DNA from: Methanofollis formosanus
Lineage (GTDB): Archaea > Halobacteriota > Methanomicrobia > Methanomicrobiales > Methanofollaceae
DNA: 64,000 nt
Direction: 5' to 3'
Assembly (NCBI RefSeq): GCF_019633745.1
Contig: NZ_CP037968.1
Location: 1,990,789 to 2,054,788 of the forward strand
The translations under genes were made by a program, and so were the position numbers. The notes beneath the pieces are model-generated. The model made no database searches and was not told the DNA's origin. It saw only the letters and a program-made list of their open reading frames with translations. This document shows, piece by piece, positions 26,548 through 34,399 of the stretch (its first letter is position 1; each line of letters begins with the position of its first letter).

Positions 26548-27382
26548 TCGGGAAGAGGTCGTCCTCGTCGACGACGTCGGCCCGCCGCACCTGCAGAGTC
26601 CGCATGGATGTGGGGTCGCCCTCGGCCTCGACCTCGCCGCACCTGATGAGAAAGAGGAGGCGAGTGTACAGGAAAGCGTCGCCGCACTGATGATATTCGT
26701 CCGACGAGGCGCCGAGGGCCTCGCCGATGACCATCGCCGCGCTGGTCCAGTCCTCAGGGACGGCGTAGAGCACGTCCTCGCCCAGGGTGGAGGGGATGGT
26801 GGGGTAGAGCTGCCCCCGCCAGAGCGTCCTGACACCGTCCTCGTCGTCCTTGAGTCTATCCCAGGTCCGCAGATAGAAGGCGGCCTCGTCCTGGGTGAGG
26901 GGACGGGCGCGGTCGGTCTGGTCCCTGAGCCACTCAGGGGCGAGTTCGCCGAGGCTGATCGGGATGACGCGGTCGGGGGCCTCGTCGGGTTCGTCCTCCC
27001 AGACGACGTCGACACCTTCGGTGAGGTCGACGACCTCGATGGCGCAGGGGTCGGGTTCTCTGGAAAGGAACTCCAGGAACCCGGAGTACTCGATGGCCGA
27101 GCGTCTGGTGAACCAGACGATCCGGCGTGCGTCGCCGGGCCTGGTTTCGTCCCAGAAGGCGCGGATGTGGGGCAGAGCGTCCTGGTACCAGAACTCGTAC
27201 TCGGTGTCGGCATAGAGGGTCTCGAAGAAGACCTGCCTATCGGGGTACTGATAGGGATTGATGGGGCCGAGAGAGAGGTCGTCGGCGAGGGCGGCGACGC
27301 GCTGATCGGGTATGTCTCTGAATGCTGCTCTGAGACAGCCACCGGCTGACTCGGTGAAGGCGATGTGAATGGTGTCGGTCAT
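26537..27382 (-). CDS. DUF1835/DUF3658-type protein
   Basis: 281 residues. The start MTDTIHIAFTESAGGCLRAA, then LADDLSLGPI about 30 residues on, matches the N-terminal DUF1835 pattern, in which a short strand and S-x-x-G are followed by a DDLS-x-GP motif. The C-terminal half with YHQCGDAFLYTRLLFLI fits the associated DUF3658 region. Function is not established. No signal peptide or membrane segment. ATG 27382 is the only good start. Confidence 0.72.
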   Translation of the reverse strand: MTDTIHIAFTESAGGCLRAAFRDIPDQRVAALADDLSLGPINPYQYPDRQVFFETLYADTEYEFWYQDALPHIRAFWDETRPGDARRIVWFTRRSAIEYSGFLEFLSREPDPCAIEVVDLTEGVDVVWEDEPDEAPDRVIPISLGELAPEWLRDQTDRARPLTQDEAAFYLRTWDRLKDDEDGVRTLWRGQLYPTIPSTLGEDVLYAVPEDWTSAAMVIGEALGASSDEYHQCGDAFLYTRLLFLIRCGEVEAEGDPTSMRTLQVRRADVVDEDDLFPIIP

Positions 27383-27697
27383 GATAGGTCTGCTCCGGTC
27401 TGGTCAGAGAGCGTGTGAGATCAGGTGTGGTCCGCGGAGGGAAGAGGATTATGGGTTTGGAACGGAACAGAAAGTTTATCTTCTCTTTTGTTTCCGGGTT
27501 TTTCCTGTGGAGATGAGGGTCGGAGATGAGAGGTTTCCGGTCGGTCTCTTCCTGAACAGAGTGATACCCGGGGTTCACGCCCATGCTGCTCCGATCCCAT
27601 GCCCGGTCGTCACCACGAGCGGCAGCAGGTCGGTGACATGCCGTTGAGACGCAGGCGTATCATCGGAACATACCTGAAGAAGAGTGAATTCAAAAGG
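27383..27697. other. Intergenic region without convincing gene
   Basis: Open frames here lack binding sites and protein-like composition. A TATA-like AAAGTTTATCTT lies near 27470-27482. No hairpin or copy of the dispersed repeat was found. Confidence 0.4.
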
Positions 27698-27782
27698 CGC
27701 CGAGGGGGAGATTTGAACTCCCGAGGTGCCGAACACCAGTGGCTTTCGAGGCCACCGCCTTCCCGGACTAGACTACCTCGGC
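27698..27782 (-). tRNA. tRNA-Ser (CGA)
   Basis: An 85-base cloverleaf reads on the minus strand. The acceptor GCCGAGG pairs with CCTCGGC, discriminator G. The D arm starts TAGTCTAGTCCGG. The anticodon stem GTGGC/GCCAC carries loop CTCGAAA, giving anticodon CGA. A long variable arm (GTGTTCGGCACC) typical of serine tRNAs is present, and the T arm GGGAG-TTCAAAT-CTCCC is intact. No intron is seen and CCA is not encoded. Confidence 0.95.
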
Positions 27783-27826
27783 CCGTGCGGTAACACTATC
27801 TGTCCGCCGCTCTGATAACCTTTGCG

Positions 27827-28030
27827 ATGGAATGCACCCTTCGGTTCCCCCGCGAGGGGGTCGTGCTCACCTACCATGGTGAGGAAGGCGACACCTGGGA
27901 GAAGGCGCTGCTCTGTCTCGGCGTGAACCCGGACATCGTGATCGTCTTCGTGGACGGCCGTCCCGTGGCGCAGGACGACGGGATAAAAACAGATGAGGCC
28001 GAGATAGTCTCGACCTGTTCGCGTGGCTGA
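27827..28030 (+). CDS. ThiS/MoaD-like ubiquitin-fold sulfur-carrier protein
   Basis: 67 residues. The pattern LCLGVNPDIVIVFVDGRPVA, followed by DDGIKTDEAEIVSTCSRG, fits the beta-grasp ThiS family: LG-[IV]-NP-x-x-V...-[NV]-DGxPV and a terminal small-residue tail. The family normally ends in Gly-Gly; this one ends in Ser-Arg-Gly, so a role as sulfur carrier or archaeal SAMP-like modifier is uncertain. It stops five bases before the convergent thermosome gene. Confidence 0.7.
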   Translation: MECTLRFPREGVVLTYHGEEGDTWEKALLCLGVNPDIVIVFVDGRPVAQDDGIKTDEAEIVSTCSRG

Positions 28031-28034
28031 CTGA

Positions 28035-29621
28035 TCAGGCGACCGGACCTTCTTTCCTGACGGTGACGAACATGTCGTCGACCCGCACCAGCATGCTCGC
28101 CATCTCGGCTGCCGAGAGGATCGCCTGCTTCTTCACCCGTGCCGGTTCGAAGACCCGCTCGGCCTTCATGTCCACGATCTCGCCGGTGTAGACGTTGAGG
28201 CCGGCGTACTTCTCGCCCTTGGCGTGCGCCGCCTTGAGAGCGACGATCTTGTCGATGGGATCGAAGCCCGAGTTCTCCGCGAGGGTCTTGGGGATGTCCT
28301 CGAAGGCGTCGGCAAAGCCTTCAAGGGCGATCTGGGTCCTTCCGCCGACGCTTGCCGCATAATCCCTGATCTTGAGCATCATCTCGGTCTCGACCGACCC
28401 GCCGCCGACCACGAACGTCCCGTCTTCCAGGGCGTCCTGAACGACCCGGCGTGCGTCTTCGACCGCCCGTTCGAGTTCGTCGATGAGGTACTGAGTCGAG
28501 CCACGCAGCAGGATCGTCGTCGCCTTCGGGTTCGGGCAATCGGCGATCTTGACGAGGTCGGCGTCCTCGACCTGCTCAACGTACCCGGCCGTGCCGATCA
28601 TCTCAGGAGAGAGTTCGTGGACCTTGTTGACGATGACGGCGTGGAGGGCCTTGGCCGCGAACTTCATGTCCTTCTCGGGAACGTCTTCGACGGCGAAGAT
28701 CCCGTACCTCGCCAGGTAATACTGGACGGCGTCGGCAATCCCCTTCTGGCAGAAGATCACGTTGACACCCGCCGCCCTGACCTCGTCGGCGAGTTTCCTG
28801 AGATTCTCGCGTTCCTGCTCGCCGAAGGCGTTGAGCTGCTCGCTCTCGGAGATCCTGATCTTCGACTTCACCTGGGTCTTGGTGATCTCCAGGGGCTGGG
28901 CGAGGAGGGCGACCTTTGCGTCCTCGACCTTCCTGGGCATTGCGTCGGCGACGCGCTTCTTGTTGATGACGACGCCCCGGATCAGTTCGGCGTCGTCCAT
29001 CGTCTCGCCGACGTCCTTGACGACCTTGACGTCGTCCTCGTCGATGACGAGTTTCCTGTCCTTCTCCTCGGCGACCGCCTTGACGGCATCGACGATGATA
29101 CCGGCGACCTTCTCCTTCACCGATTCGATCGACTTGCCGGTCATCGAGGTGGAGGCGATCTGGACCAGGATGTCGCGGTCCTCGGGGGTGACGGTGATGA
29201 CCAGGTCATTGAGGATCTCGAGGGCCTTGTCCAGGCCCATCCGGTAGCCCTGGGCGACGATCGTCGGGTGGATTTCCTGGCCGAGCATGGTGCCGGCCCG
29301 CTCCATCAGGGCACCGCCGAGGATGCAGGCGGTGGTGGTGCCGTCGCCGACCTCGTCGTCCTGGGTCTCGGCGACCTCGACCATCATCTTGGCGCCCGGG
29401 TGCTGGACCGAGAGCTCGTGCAGGATGGTGGCGCCGTCATTGGTGATCGTCACGTCGCCGGTCGGGGAGACGAGCATCTTGTCCATGCCACGAGGGCCGA
29501 GCGTGGTCCGCACGGCGGCGGCGATCGCCTTTGCCGCCATGATATTTGACTGCTGTGCCTCTGACCCCTTTGTGCGTTCTACATTATCCCGTAAGACTAT
29601 GACTGGCTGTCCAGCAAGCAT
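28035..29621 (-). CDS. thsA: Thermosome (group II chaperonin) subunit
   Basis: 528 residues. Signatures include GSEAQQSNIMAAKAIAAAVR, TTLGPRGMDKMLV, TNDGATIL and the nucleotide-binding GDGTTTACILGGAL. The protein folds substrates in an ATP-dependent, lid-gated double ring. The C terminus (DDMFVTVRKEGPVA) lacks the Gly-Gly-Met tail often found in archaeal subunits. ATG 29621 has a perfect GGAGGT site and lies about 40 bases from a strong TATA box. Which paralogue it is cannot be told from this window. Confidence 0.97.
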   Translation of the reverse strand: MLAGQPVIVLRDNVERTKGSEAQQSNIMAAKAIAAAVRTTLGPRGMDKMLVSPTGDVTITNDGATILHELSVQHPGAKMMVEVAETQDDEVGDGTTTACILGGALMERAGTMLGQEIHPTIVAQGYRMGLDKALEILNDLVITVTPEDRDILVQIASTSMTGKSIESVKEKVAGIIVDAVKAVAEEKDRKLVIDEDDVKVVKDVGETMDDAELIRGVVINKKRVADAMPRKVEDAKVALLAQPLEITKTQVKSKIRISESEQLNAFGEQERENLRKLADEVRAAGVNVIFCQKGIADAVQYYLARYGIFAVEDVPEKDMKFAAKALHAVIVNKVHELSPEMIGTAGYVEQVEDADLVKIADCPNPKATTILLRGSTQYLIDELERAVEDARRVVQDALEDGTFVVGGGSVETEMMLKIRDYAASVGGRTQIALEGFADAFEDIPKTLAENSGFDPIDKIVALKAAHAKGEKYAGLNVYTGEIVDMKAERVFEPARVKKQAILSAAEMASMLVRVDDMFVTVRKEGPVA

Positions 29622-29660
29622 GATAGAAACCTCCGATAACTCAATAGTATGGATTAGAAC

Positions 29661-29674
29661 TTCTATATATGCGG
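29661..29674 (-). promoter_or_regulatory. TATA box of the thermosome gene
   Basis: CCGCATATATAGAA on the minus strand lies about 40 bases upstream of the ATG at 29621, the expected position for a short leader carrying GGAGGT. Confidence 0.65.
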
Positions 29675-29791
29675 TTCGGTGACGGGTCTGTCTTCTCTCC
29701 TCTCCGCCAAAAAACCGGGGTCTGGCGGCCCTGCCCACGGTCTTCAGACCAAAAAGCAAAGGTCAAACCTCTCGAAAGGCAATCCTCAGGT

Positions 29792-30367
29792 ATGCAGATA
29801 GACCACGACCCCGCCGCCGCCCTCACCAGACTGGAGGTAGGGGTTCTCGCTGCCATCCTTCTCCTGAGCATCGCGGTCATCATCCATGCCGAGACCGGCA
29901 CAGGCGCGAACGACGCCCCCGCCGGGATGGTAATGTCCGCAATGGACCTTACCGGTCATGCCGTCATCATCGACGATCTCTACGGTCGTGTCGACCCTGC
30001 CGATCCCGGCAGGATGGGTTCGGTCTCCTTCTCGGTCCGCCTTTTCCCCGGCGACATGGGCGCCGTGGACATGAAGCAGGCGGTCGTCGGGTTTGCCACG
30101 AAGGCCGAGAAATGGTCGCTCACGCGTGAAGCCCCCGTTCCACCCGCCTGGAAGATTGCCGAGCGTACCAACGTCCCGCCTTTCAACAACGTCGACGACG
30201 ACGACCTCCTCGAACCAGGCGAAGCGTTCGTACTCCTGGCCACACCGGGCCGCTCCCTCGCCCCCGGCGAGACTTTCACTCTCTCGTTCGCCCCGCCGGG
30301 AGGGGCCCCCGCCACGGCCACCAGGACGGTGCCGCCGAAGGTGAGCGGGGTGATGGAACTTGCATAA
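29792..30367 (+). CDS. Archaellin/pilin-like protein
   Basis: 191 residues. After a short polar start (MQIDHDPAAA) comes LTRLEVGVLAAILLLSIAVI, resembling the N-terminal helix of archaellins (TGLEAAIVLIAF in typical members). The body (VSFSVRLFPGDMGAVDMKQA, then VVGFATKAEKWSL, and LEPGEAFVLLATPGRSLAPG) follows the archaellin beta-domain pattern of a VDL/VDM step after a PG turn. A canonical basic-Gly prepilin cleavage site is not obvious. The helix and beta body suggest an orphan pilin or minor archaellin, far from the pilus motor at 41224. It overlaps the next gene by eight bases. Confidence 0.7.
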   Translation: MQIDHDPAAALTRLEVGVLAAILLLSIAVIIHAETGTGANDAPAGMVMSAMDLTGHAVIIDDLYGRVDPADPGRMGSVSFSVRLFPGDMGAVDMKQAVVGFATKAEKWSLTREAPVPPAWKIAERTNVPPFNNVDDDDLLEPGEAFVLLATPGRSLAPGETFTLSFAPPGGAPATATRTVPPKVSGVMELA

Positions 30368-31007
30368 GACCGCCCTCGTCATCGGCGGCGGGACCTATGG
30401 GGCCGCCTGCACCCGGTATCTCCTCAGGGAAGGATGGCGGTGCGTGGTCGTCGACCAGGACTCACTCTGCCTGGCTGCACGCTCTCTCCTCACCGATGGA
30501 ACCGACGGGAAGGTCTCCTTTGTGCGGGGCGGGGTGGCCGCGGCCCTCGACCTCTTCACCGCCCACACCCCCGACTATCTCGTCCCCACTGTTCCCTTCC
30601 ATCTTCTCGCCGCCCTCCTCTCGCGTGCCTCCGGCTTTGTCCCCTGGGAACGAGGCGCCGGTGAGGCCGCCGCGGCGCTTCCCTCCGACCTCCTCCTCTC
30701 CTCCTCGGAGGGGACGCTCGTCCTCTCGTATAACCGCGAGGGCACATGCCTCCCTGCCTGCCCGGCGCCGCTGCTCTGCCCGGCAACCGGGGAACGCCGC
30801 CCCCGCCCCCTCCATGCTCTTCTCAGCGACGCCCTCCCGACGGCCTTGGTCCTGGAGAGCGTGCAACTCGGTCCCGGCGTCGGCGGTCTGCGGGGAGATG
30901 ACGCCGCGGTCCTCCTCGCCCGTGCCCGGGAAGAGGAGCGCATCGTCGTCGGGACGGCCTGCCGGTGTCACGGCTTGGTGACGGCGCTGAGGAGAAGAGA
31001 GGTTTAG
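30360..31007 (+). CDS. Rossmann-type protein of unknown function
   Basis: 215 residues beginning KTALVIGGGTYGAACTRYLL, then WRCVVVDQDS, a nucleotide-binding beta-alpha-beta with G-G-G-x-x-G and an acidic residue (Asp) at the end of strand 2, as in NAD(P)-binding or TrkA-N-like domains. The rest includes several Cys residues, a PACPAPLLCP stretch and GTACRCHGLVTAL near the end, which could bind metal or a cluster. No catalytic family is recognised. TTG 30360 overlaps the upstream stop, indicating coupling to the pilin-like gene. Confidence 0.65.
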   Translation: MHKTALVIGGGTYGAACTRYLLREGWRCVVVDQDSLCLAARSLLTDGTDGKVSFVRGGVAAALDLFTAHTPDYLVPTVPFHLLAALLSRASGFVPWERGAGEAAAALPSDLLLSSSEGTLVLSYNREGTCLPACPAPLLCPATGERRPRPLHALLSDALPTALVLESVQLGPGVGGLRGDDAAVLLARAREEERIVVGTACRCHGLVTALRRREV

Positions 31008-31041
31008 GGGTGGTGAAACCCCCTCTGAATGATCTGTTCTC

Positions 31042-31253
31042 GGCTTCGTAGAAATGCTCTGGATAACTCTCTCTGCGGGGGGGACTGTGCCCCCCGGACC
31101 CCCCACGGCGGAGATAGGGGGGGACGGCAGCACGCTCTTGAACGATGCCGTGCTTCAGGAACTTCTCCCGGTCATCCACAAGAGCCAGAAAGTTTTGGGA
31201 TGACCTCATCCAGTATGCTTGAAATAGGAGTTCATGCCCGAATCAACCCGGCC
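31042..31253 (+). repeat. Dispersed intergenic repeat, copy D
   Basis: Left end GGCTTCGTAGAAA (31042-31054), a GC hairpin with arms GGGGGG and CCCCCC around ACTGTG (31078-31095), the core ACCCCCCACGGCGGAGATAGG (31098-31118, split here as ACCCCCCACGG plus CGGAGATAGG) and the distal box GTATGCTTGAA (31213-31223). The right end is degraded. It lies between convergent genes. Confidence 0.72.
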
Positions 31254-31254
31254 G

Positions 31255-31264
31255 AAAAAAAAAA
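31255..31264 (-). terminator. Poly-T terminator of gfcR
   Basis: Ten T on the minus strand begin six bases after the gfcR stop codon, a typical archaeal U-tract terminator. Confidence 0.6.
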
Positions 31265-31269
31265 GAGAT

Positions 31270-31890
31270 TCAGTCGATCCTTGAGATCTTGCAGAGCGGG
31301 AAGACCGGGACTCCCTCGACGGCCCTGACGTCCCGCTTGTCGAAGAGCACCCAGATCGCCACCGGCCGCGCCCCGTGGGACCGCAGATAGTCGACGACCT
31401 CGTGGAGGGTTCTCCCGGTGGTGATCACGTCGTCGACGATGACGCACGAACGACCAGCGACTGCGGCGAAACTCCCTGAGACCGAACCCATCTTCTTCTC
31501 GGCCGGACTGTGCTTGGCCGGGTGGTAGATGGCCAGGCGCGAGCTCGTTTCTTCGGCGATGAGGGTGGCCAGCGGGACGCCGGAGAGCGAGATCCCTACC
31601 ACAGTGTCGAACTCGGCCTCCTCGGACCCCATGAGGACGTCCCCACTCTCGACCGCGGCGAAATACCGATGGATGAGCATCCTGGCCGTCAGATCGATCA
31701 TCTCGGCGTCGCTCGAGACCGCGGTCCAGTCGATATGCACGTCCTTTGGTGCCTCGGCACCGGGCTGCTGGGTCAGCAGCCAGGTCACCGTCTCCATCGA
31801 GAGGGAGAGTTCGTCTGCGATCTGTTCCTGGCTATGCCCTTCGGAGAGGAGGAGCCGGGCCTTGCTGATCAGTTCGTCGAGGGAAGACAT
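31270..31890 (-). CDS. gfcR: GfcR-type regulator (orotate phosphoribosyltransferase-like)
   Basis: 206 residues. An N-terminal helix-turn-helix ([20 protein letters not shown]) is fused to a type I phosphoribosyltransferase domain with the PRPP loop [20 protein letters not shown]. This fusion is characteristic of GfcR, the haloarchaeal sugar-metabolism regulator, and of its methanogen homologues often labelled PyrE-like. It probably senses a phosphoribosyl compound or acts as a transcription factor rather than making UMP. A TATA box lies about 25 bases upstream of ATG 31890, implying a very short leader. Its target in a methanogen is not known. Confidence 0.87.
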   Translation of the reverse strand: MSSLDELISKARLLLSEGHSQEQIADELSLSMETVTWLLTQQPGAEAPKDVHIDWTAVSSDAEMIDLTARMLIHRYFAAVESGDVLMGSEEAEFDTVVGISLSGVPLATLIAEETSSRLAIYHPAKHSPAEKKMGSVSGSFAAVAGRSCVIVDDVITTGRTLHEVVDYLRSHGARPVAIWVLFDKRDVRAVEGVPVFPLCKISRID

Positions 31891-31909
31891 ACCAGATTGG
31901 TCTGCGGAC

Positions 31910-31920
31910 GGGTATATAAC
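31910..31920 (-). promoter_or_regulatory. TATA box of gfcR
   Basis: GTTATATACCC on the minus strand is placed 20-30 bases before ATG 31890, suggesting a leaderless or nearly leaderless transcript. Confidence 0.6.
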
Positions 31921-31974
31921 AGTTTGCGAAATCAGAGCGCTGTCCCGGAGTTTTAAGAATAGTGGGGATTTTCT

Positions 31975-31986
31975 GGCTCTGTTGAA
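31975..31986 (+). repeat. Remnant end of the dispersed repeat
   Basis: GGCTCTGTTGAA matches the terminal sequence of the dispersed repeat family (GGCTTTGTTGAA in copy C). No core or distal box is nearby, so only an end remains in the gap between gfcR and nob1. Confidence 0.4.
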
Positions 31987-32051
31987 CCCCTACTCCGGCA
32001 TGCCGGTGCCGGGAGGTCGGCCGTCACCCGGTCCACCTGCGCCGCGGCGCC

Positions 32052-32507
32052 TCACCGGCGTTTCCGCCGCACTTCGGCACCGCAGACCGGACACTCACCG
32101 GGCTCGTCGTAATACCGCCCGCACCCGGCGCACCGGTACTTCCACTTCACCTTCTTTGCCCGCCGCTGCTGGATCGGTCTGGTCTTGACCCCCAACGTGA
32201 TCGCTGCGTTCTGGACGGCGAAGTCGTCGGTGTACAGCACCCCTTCAAGGTCGCGGGCCAGGGCCAGCACCTCGAGGTCGGTCGGCGAGAGGACGCCGAT
32301 GTCCCGGCTCAGCCCGGCCGCCGCCTCCGCGGCCTTCCATGCCTCGGGGGAGGGTTCGGTCACGGTCAGCCCCGCCGCCAGGAGTGCCTCGTACCGGCAC
32401 TTGGCCCTGAGGTCGACGAGTTCGGCCACGACCCGCGGGGAGGTGTAGACCTCGCCCTCGTAGGGGCGGTCCACGAAGAAGGCGGTGGCGTCCAGGACGA
32501 CCTTCAT
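32052..32507 (-). CDS. nob1: rRNA maturation endonuclease Nob1
   Basis: 151 residues: an N-terminal PIN domain (VVLDATAFFVDR with the first catalytic Asp; LSPTDLEVLALARDLEGVL, then YTDDFAVQNAA with later acidic residues) and a C-terminal zinc ribbon with four Cys (CAGCGRYYDEPGECPVCG). Archaeal Nob1 cleaves the 3' end of 16S rRNA precursor. ATG 32507 overlaps the end of rtcA by four bases; longer starts would only translate rtcA sequence in another frame. Last gene of the prs-rtcA-nob1 unit. Confidence 0.92.
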   Translation of the reverse strand: MKVVLDATAFFVDRPYEGEVYTSPRVVAELVDLRAKCRYEALLAAGLTVTEPSPEAWKAAEAAAGLSRDIGVLSPTDLEVLALARDLEGVLYTDDFAVQNAAITLGVKTRPIQQRRAKKVKWKYRCAGCGRYYDEPGECPVCGAEVRRKRR

Positions 32508-33469
32508 GTCGAGAACACCACCGGCGAAGTGCCCGAGACCGTGACCTCCCGGCCGAAACGGGCGAGGAGTGCGCAGGCCGTCGATGCATGGCTGGAGAGG
32601 GCCGGGGCGGTGTACCGCCCGCCGGCCAGGGCCAGATAGACGAGGAGCTGGTCGGCCAGGTGGACATCCGCCTGCCCCGGCGCTTCGAGGGCATTGAGAA
32701 GATCTCGTGCCGCCGCCCTTCCCACCTTCTCGGCAGGCAACCCCCGCCGGCCCAGGGCCACCCCGCCCTTCGGGCCGCACCAGGCCGTCACCGAGGTGCC
32801 GGTACCGGGCCCGGCGGTCCGCACGATCTCGACCGGGTAGTCGGGGAGCAGGGCGGCCGCGGCCGCCGCCTGCCGCTCGGCCACATGCTCGGGGAGGCCC
32901 TGCGAGCAGGAGATAATCCCCCGATGATCAGGCACCCTGCCGAGGTCGAGCGGGCGCAGGGAGGACGGTTCCACCCTGACCCTGACCCGGCCCCCGCCAC
33001 GCGGGAAGTAGCCCCTGTTGAGGACCTCCATCCTGACCCCGGCCCCGTGGGCCTGCAGGACCGGGAGGAGCACCCTGGCACAATAGTCGATGGTCGGGCT
33101 CTTCTGGACCTCGGTCCCGCCGGAGAGGGTGATCGACCCGCCCACGGCCAGGGCCACCGGAAGCCAGGCCTGCAGGACGAGCGGGATGCTTCCGGCCGTC
33201 CCGATCGCGATCTCGCCCTCGGCCCGCCGCAACTCTCCAGGAAAAAATGTCATTTCGGTGCTCCCGATCGAGCACCCCTGCATCTTCGCCCCGCAGGCGA
33301 GGGCAACCGCCCGCACCGCCGTGCAGTGCTGGGCCGCCAGCCCGGGCTTCGGCCGCCCGGCCCTGATCTGCGTGAGCCTGAGCGGAGTGCCGGTCAGCGC
33401 CGCCAGGGCGACGGCGGTCCGTACCACCTGGCCGCCGCCCTCCCCCATCGAGCCGTCGATCTCTAACAT
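32504..33469 (-). CDS. rtcA: RNA 3'-terminal phosphate cyclase
   Basis: 321 residues with the RtcA hallmarks: EIDGSMGEGGGQVVRTAVAL at the N terminus, RAGRPKPGLAAQH, and SSHASTACALLARF at the end with the conserved His that carries AMP. The enzyme converts RNA 3'-phosphates into 2',3'-cyclic phosphates using ATP. ATG 33469 overlaps the stop of prs by seven bases. Overlap with nob1 downstream suggests a joint RNA-processing operon. Confidence 0.95.
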   Translation of the reverse strand: MLEIDGSMGEGGGQVVRTAVALAALTGTPLRLTQIRAGRPKPGLAAQHCTAVRAVALACGAKMQGCSIGSTEMTFFPGELRRAEGEIAIGTAGSIPLVLQAWLPVALAVGGSITLSGGTEVQKSPTIDYCARVLLPVLQAHGAGVRMEVLNRGYFPRGGGRVRVRVEPSSLRPLDLGRVPDHRGIISCSQGLPEHVAERQAAAAAALLPDYPVEIVRTAGPGTGTSVTAWCGPKGGVALGRRGLPAEKVGRAAARDLLNALEAPGQADVHLADQLLVYLALAGGRYTAPALSSHASTACALLARFGREVTVSGTSPVVFST

Positions 33470-34314
33470 TTCCTGAGCGCTGCTGCAATACACCTGGCCG
33501 CCGTGACCTCCGAGCATCCCCGCTCGATGGTGTCGGAGCAGACCAGGCTCTTCACCCCGGCGCTGCGGAGATGGACATAGGCCCCGCCGGTGAAGACGCC
33601 GTGGACGCAGGCCGCGTGGACCTCCGCCGCACCCTGCTCATAGAGCATCTTCGTCGCCGTCGCCAGCGTCCCGCCGGTGGCGATGATGTCGTCGACGATG
33701 ACGACGACCCTGCCCGCGACATCAAAGGTCTTGGGCTCCATCCTGACCTCCTCGCCCGAGAGCCGGGTCTTCTTGAGGTAGTCGGTCTGCCACCCGCCGG
33801 CCGCCGCCACGTCCGCCGCGAACTCTGCCGCCCCCGCGTCGGGTGCGAGGATCAGCGGGTTCTCAAAACCTTTCGTCTTGAGGTACTCCCCGACCTCCTG
33901 GGCCAGAGAGAGGTCATGGGCCGGACAGTCGAAGTACCGGGCGATGTCCCGCTCATGGATGTTGACGGTGACCACGTCGGTGACTCCCCTGGAAAGTGCC
34001 CGTGCCGCCACCCTGGCGCTCACCGGCTCCCCGTCCTTGAACTTCTTGTCCTGCCGTGCGTACCCGAGGTACGGGATGACCAGCGTGTTGGTGGTCGTCT
34101 CACAGGCGTCGACGAGGAGCATCAGCTGGATGAACGCATCGTTGTCGGTGACGCTCCCGACGATCACGGTCTCGTCATCGAGAGGGTCGAGGACCTGCAG
34201 GTAGAGCTCCCCGTCAGGGAAGCGGGCGAAGCGAGTGTCGGCCACCTGGACCCCGAGTTCGTCGGCGATCCGGACAGCGAGAATCTGGGATTGTTCTGTG
34301 CATACGACCTTCAT
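33463..34314 (-). CDS. prs: Ribose-phosphate diphosphokinase (PRPP synthetase)
   Basis: 283 residues. Motifs: RFPDGELYLQV near 30, PYLGYARQDKKFKDGEPVSA (the flexible ATP-binding region), VNIHERDIARYF, and the PRPP/ribose-5-phosphate loop VVVIVDDIIATGGTLATATK. Makes PRPP from ribose 5-phosphate and ATP for nucleotide, His and methanopterin synthesis. Length is slightly short but typical of archaeal class enzymes. A GGAGGAA site precedes ATG 34314. Divergent from lonB, with which it shares a promoter region. Confidence 0.96.
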   Translation of the reverse strand: MKVVCTEQSQILAVRIADELGVQVADTRFARFPDGELYLQVLDPLDDETVIVGSVTDNDAFIQLMLLVDACETTTNTLVIPYLGYARQDKKFKDGEPVSARVAARALSRGVTDVVTVNIHERDIARYFDCPAHDLSLAQEVGEYLKTKGFENPLILAPDAGAAEFAADVAAAGGWQTDYLKKTRLSGEEVRMEPKTFDVAGRVVVIVDDIIATGGTLATATKMLYEQGAAEVHAACVHGVFTGGAYVHLRSAGVKSLVCSDTIERGCSEVTAARCIAAALRKC

Positions 34315-34338
34315 TTCAGGTATTTCCTCCAGCTGAAA

Positions 34339-34373
34339 CTACTTAAACTATCATGAAAATAGTATTTAAGTAT
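34339..34373. promoter_or_regulatory. Divergent prs/lonB promoter region
   Basis: TACTTAAACTA (34340-34350) reads as TAGTTTAAGTA toward prs, and AGTATTTAAGTAT (34361-34373) faces lonB. The two TATA-like boxes are about 15 bases apart, so polymerases for the two operons would compete. Confidence 0.5.
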
Positions 34374-34399
34374 CATTGCCCAATGAGGTTGCACCAATA

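Noticed and set aside
27383-27697. Possible small gene on the plus strand upstream of tRNA-Ser
   Set aside because: The frame has an unlikely composition, no binding site and no conserved motif.
28224-29549. Long plus-strand open frame opposite the thermosome gene
   Set aside because: The thermosome is certain; the opposite frame is open because of GC-rich third positions and encodes an Asp/Leu/Gly-rich shadow.
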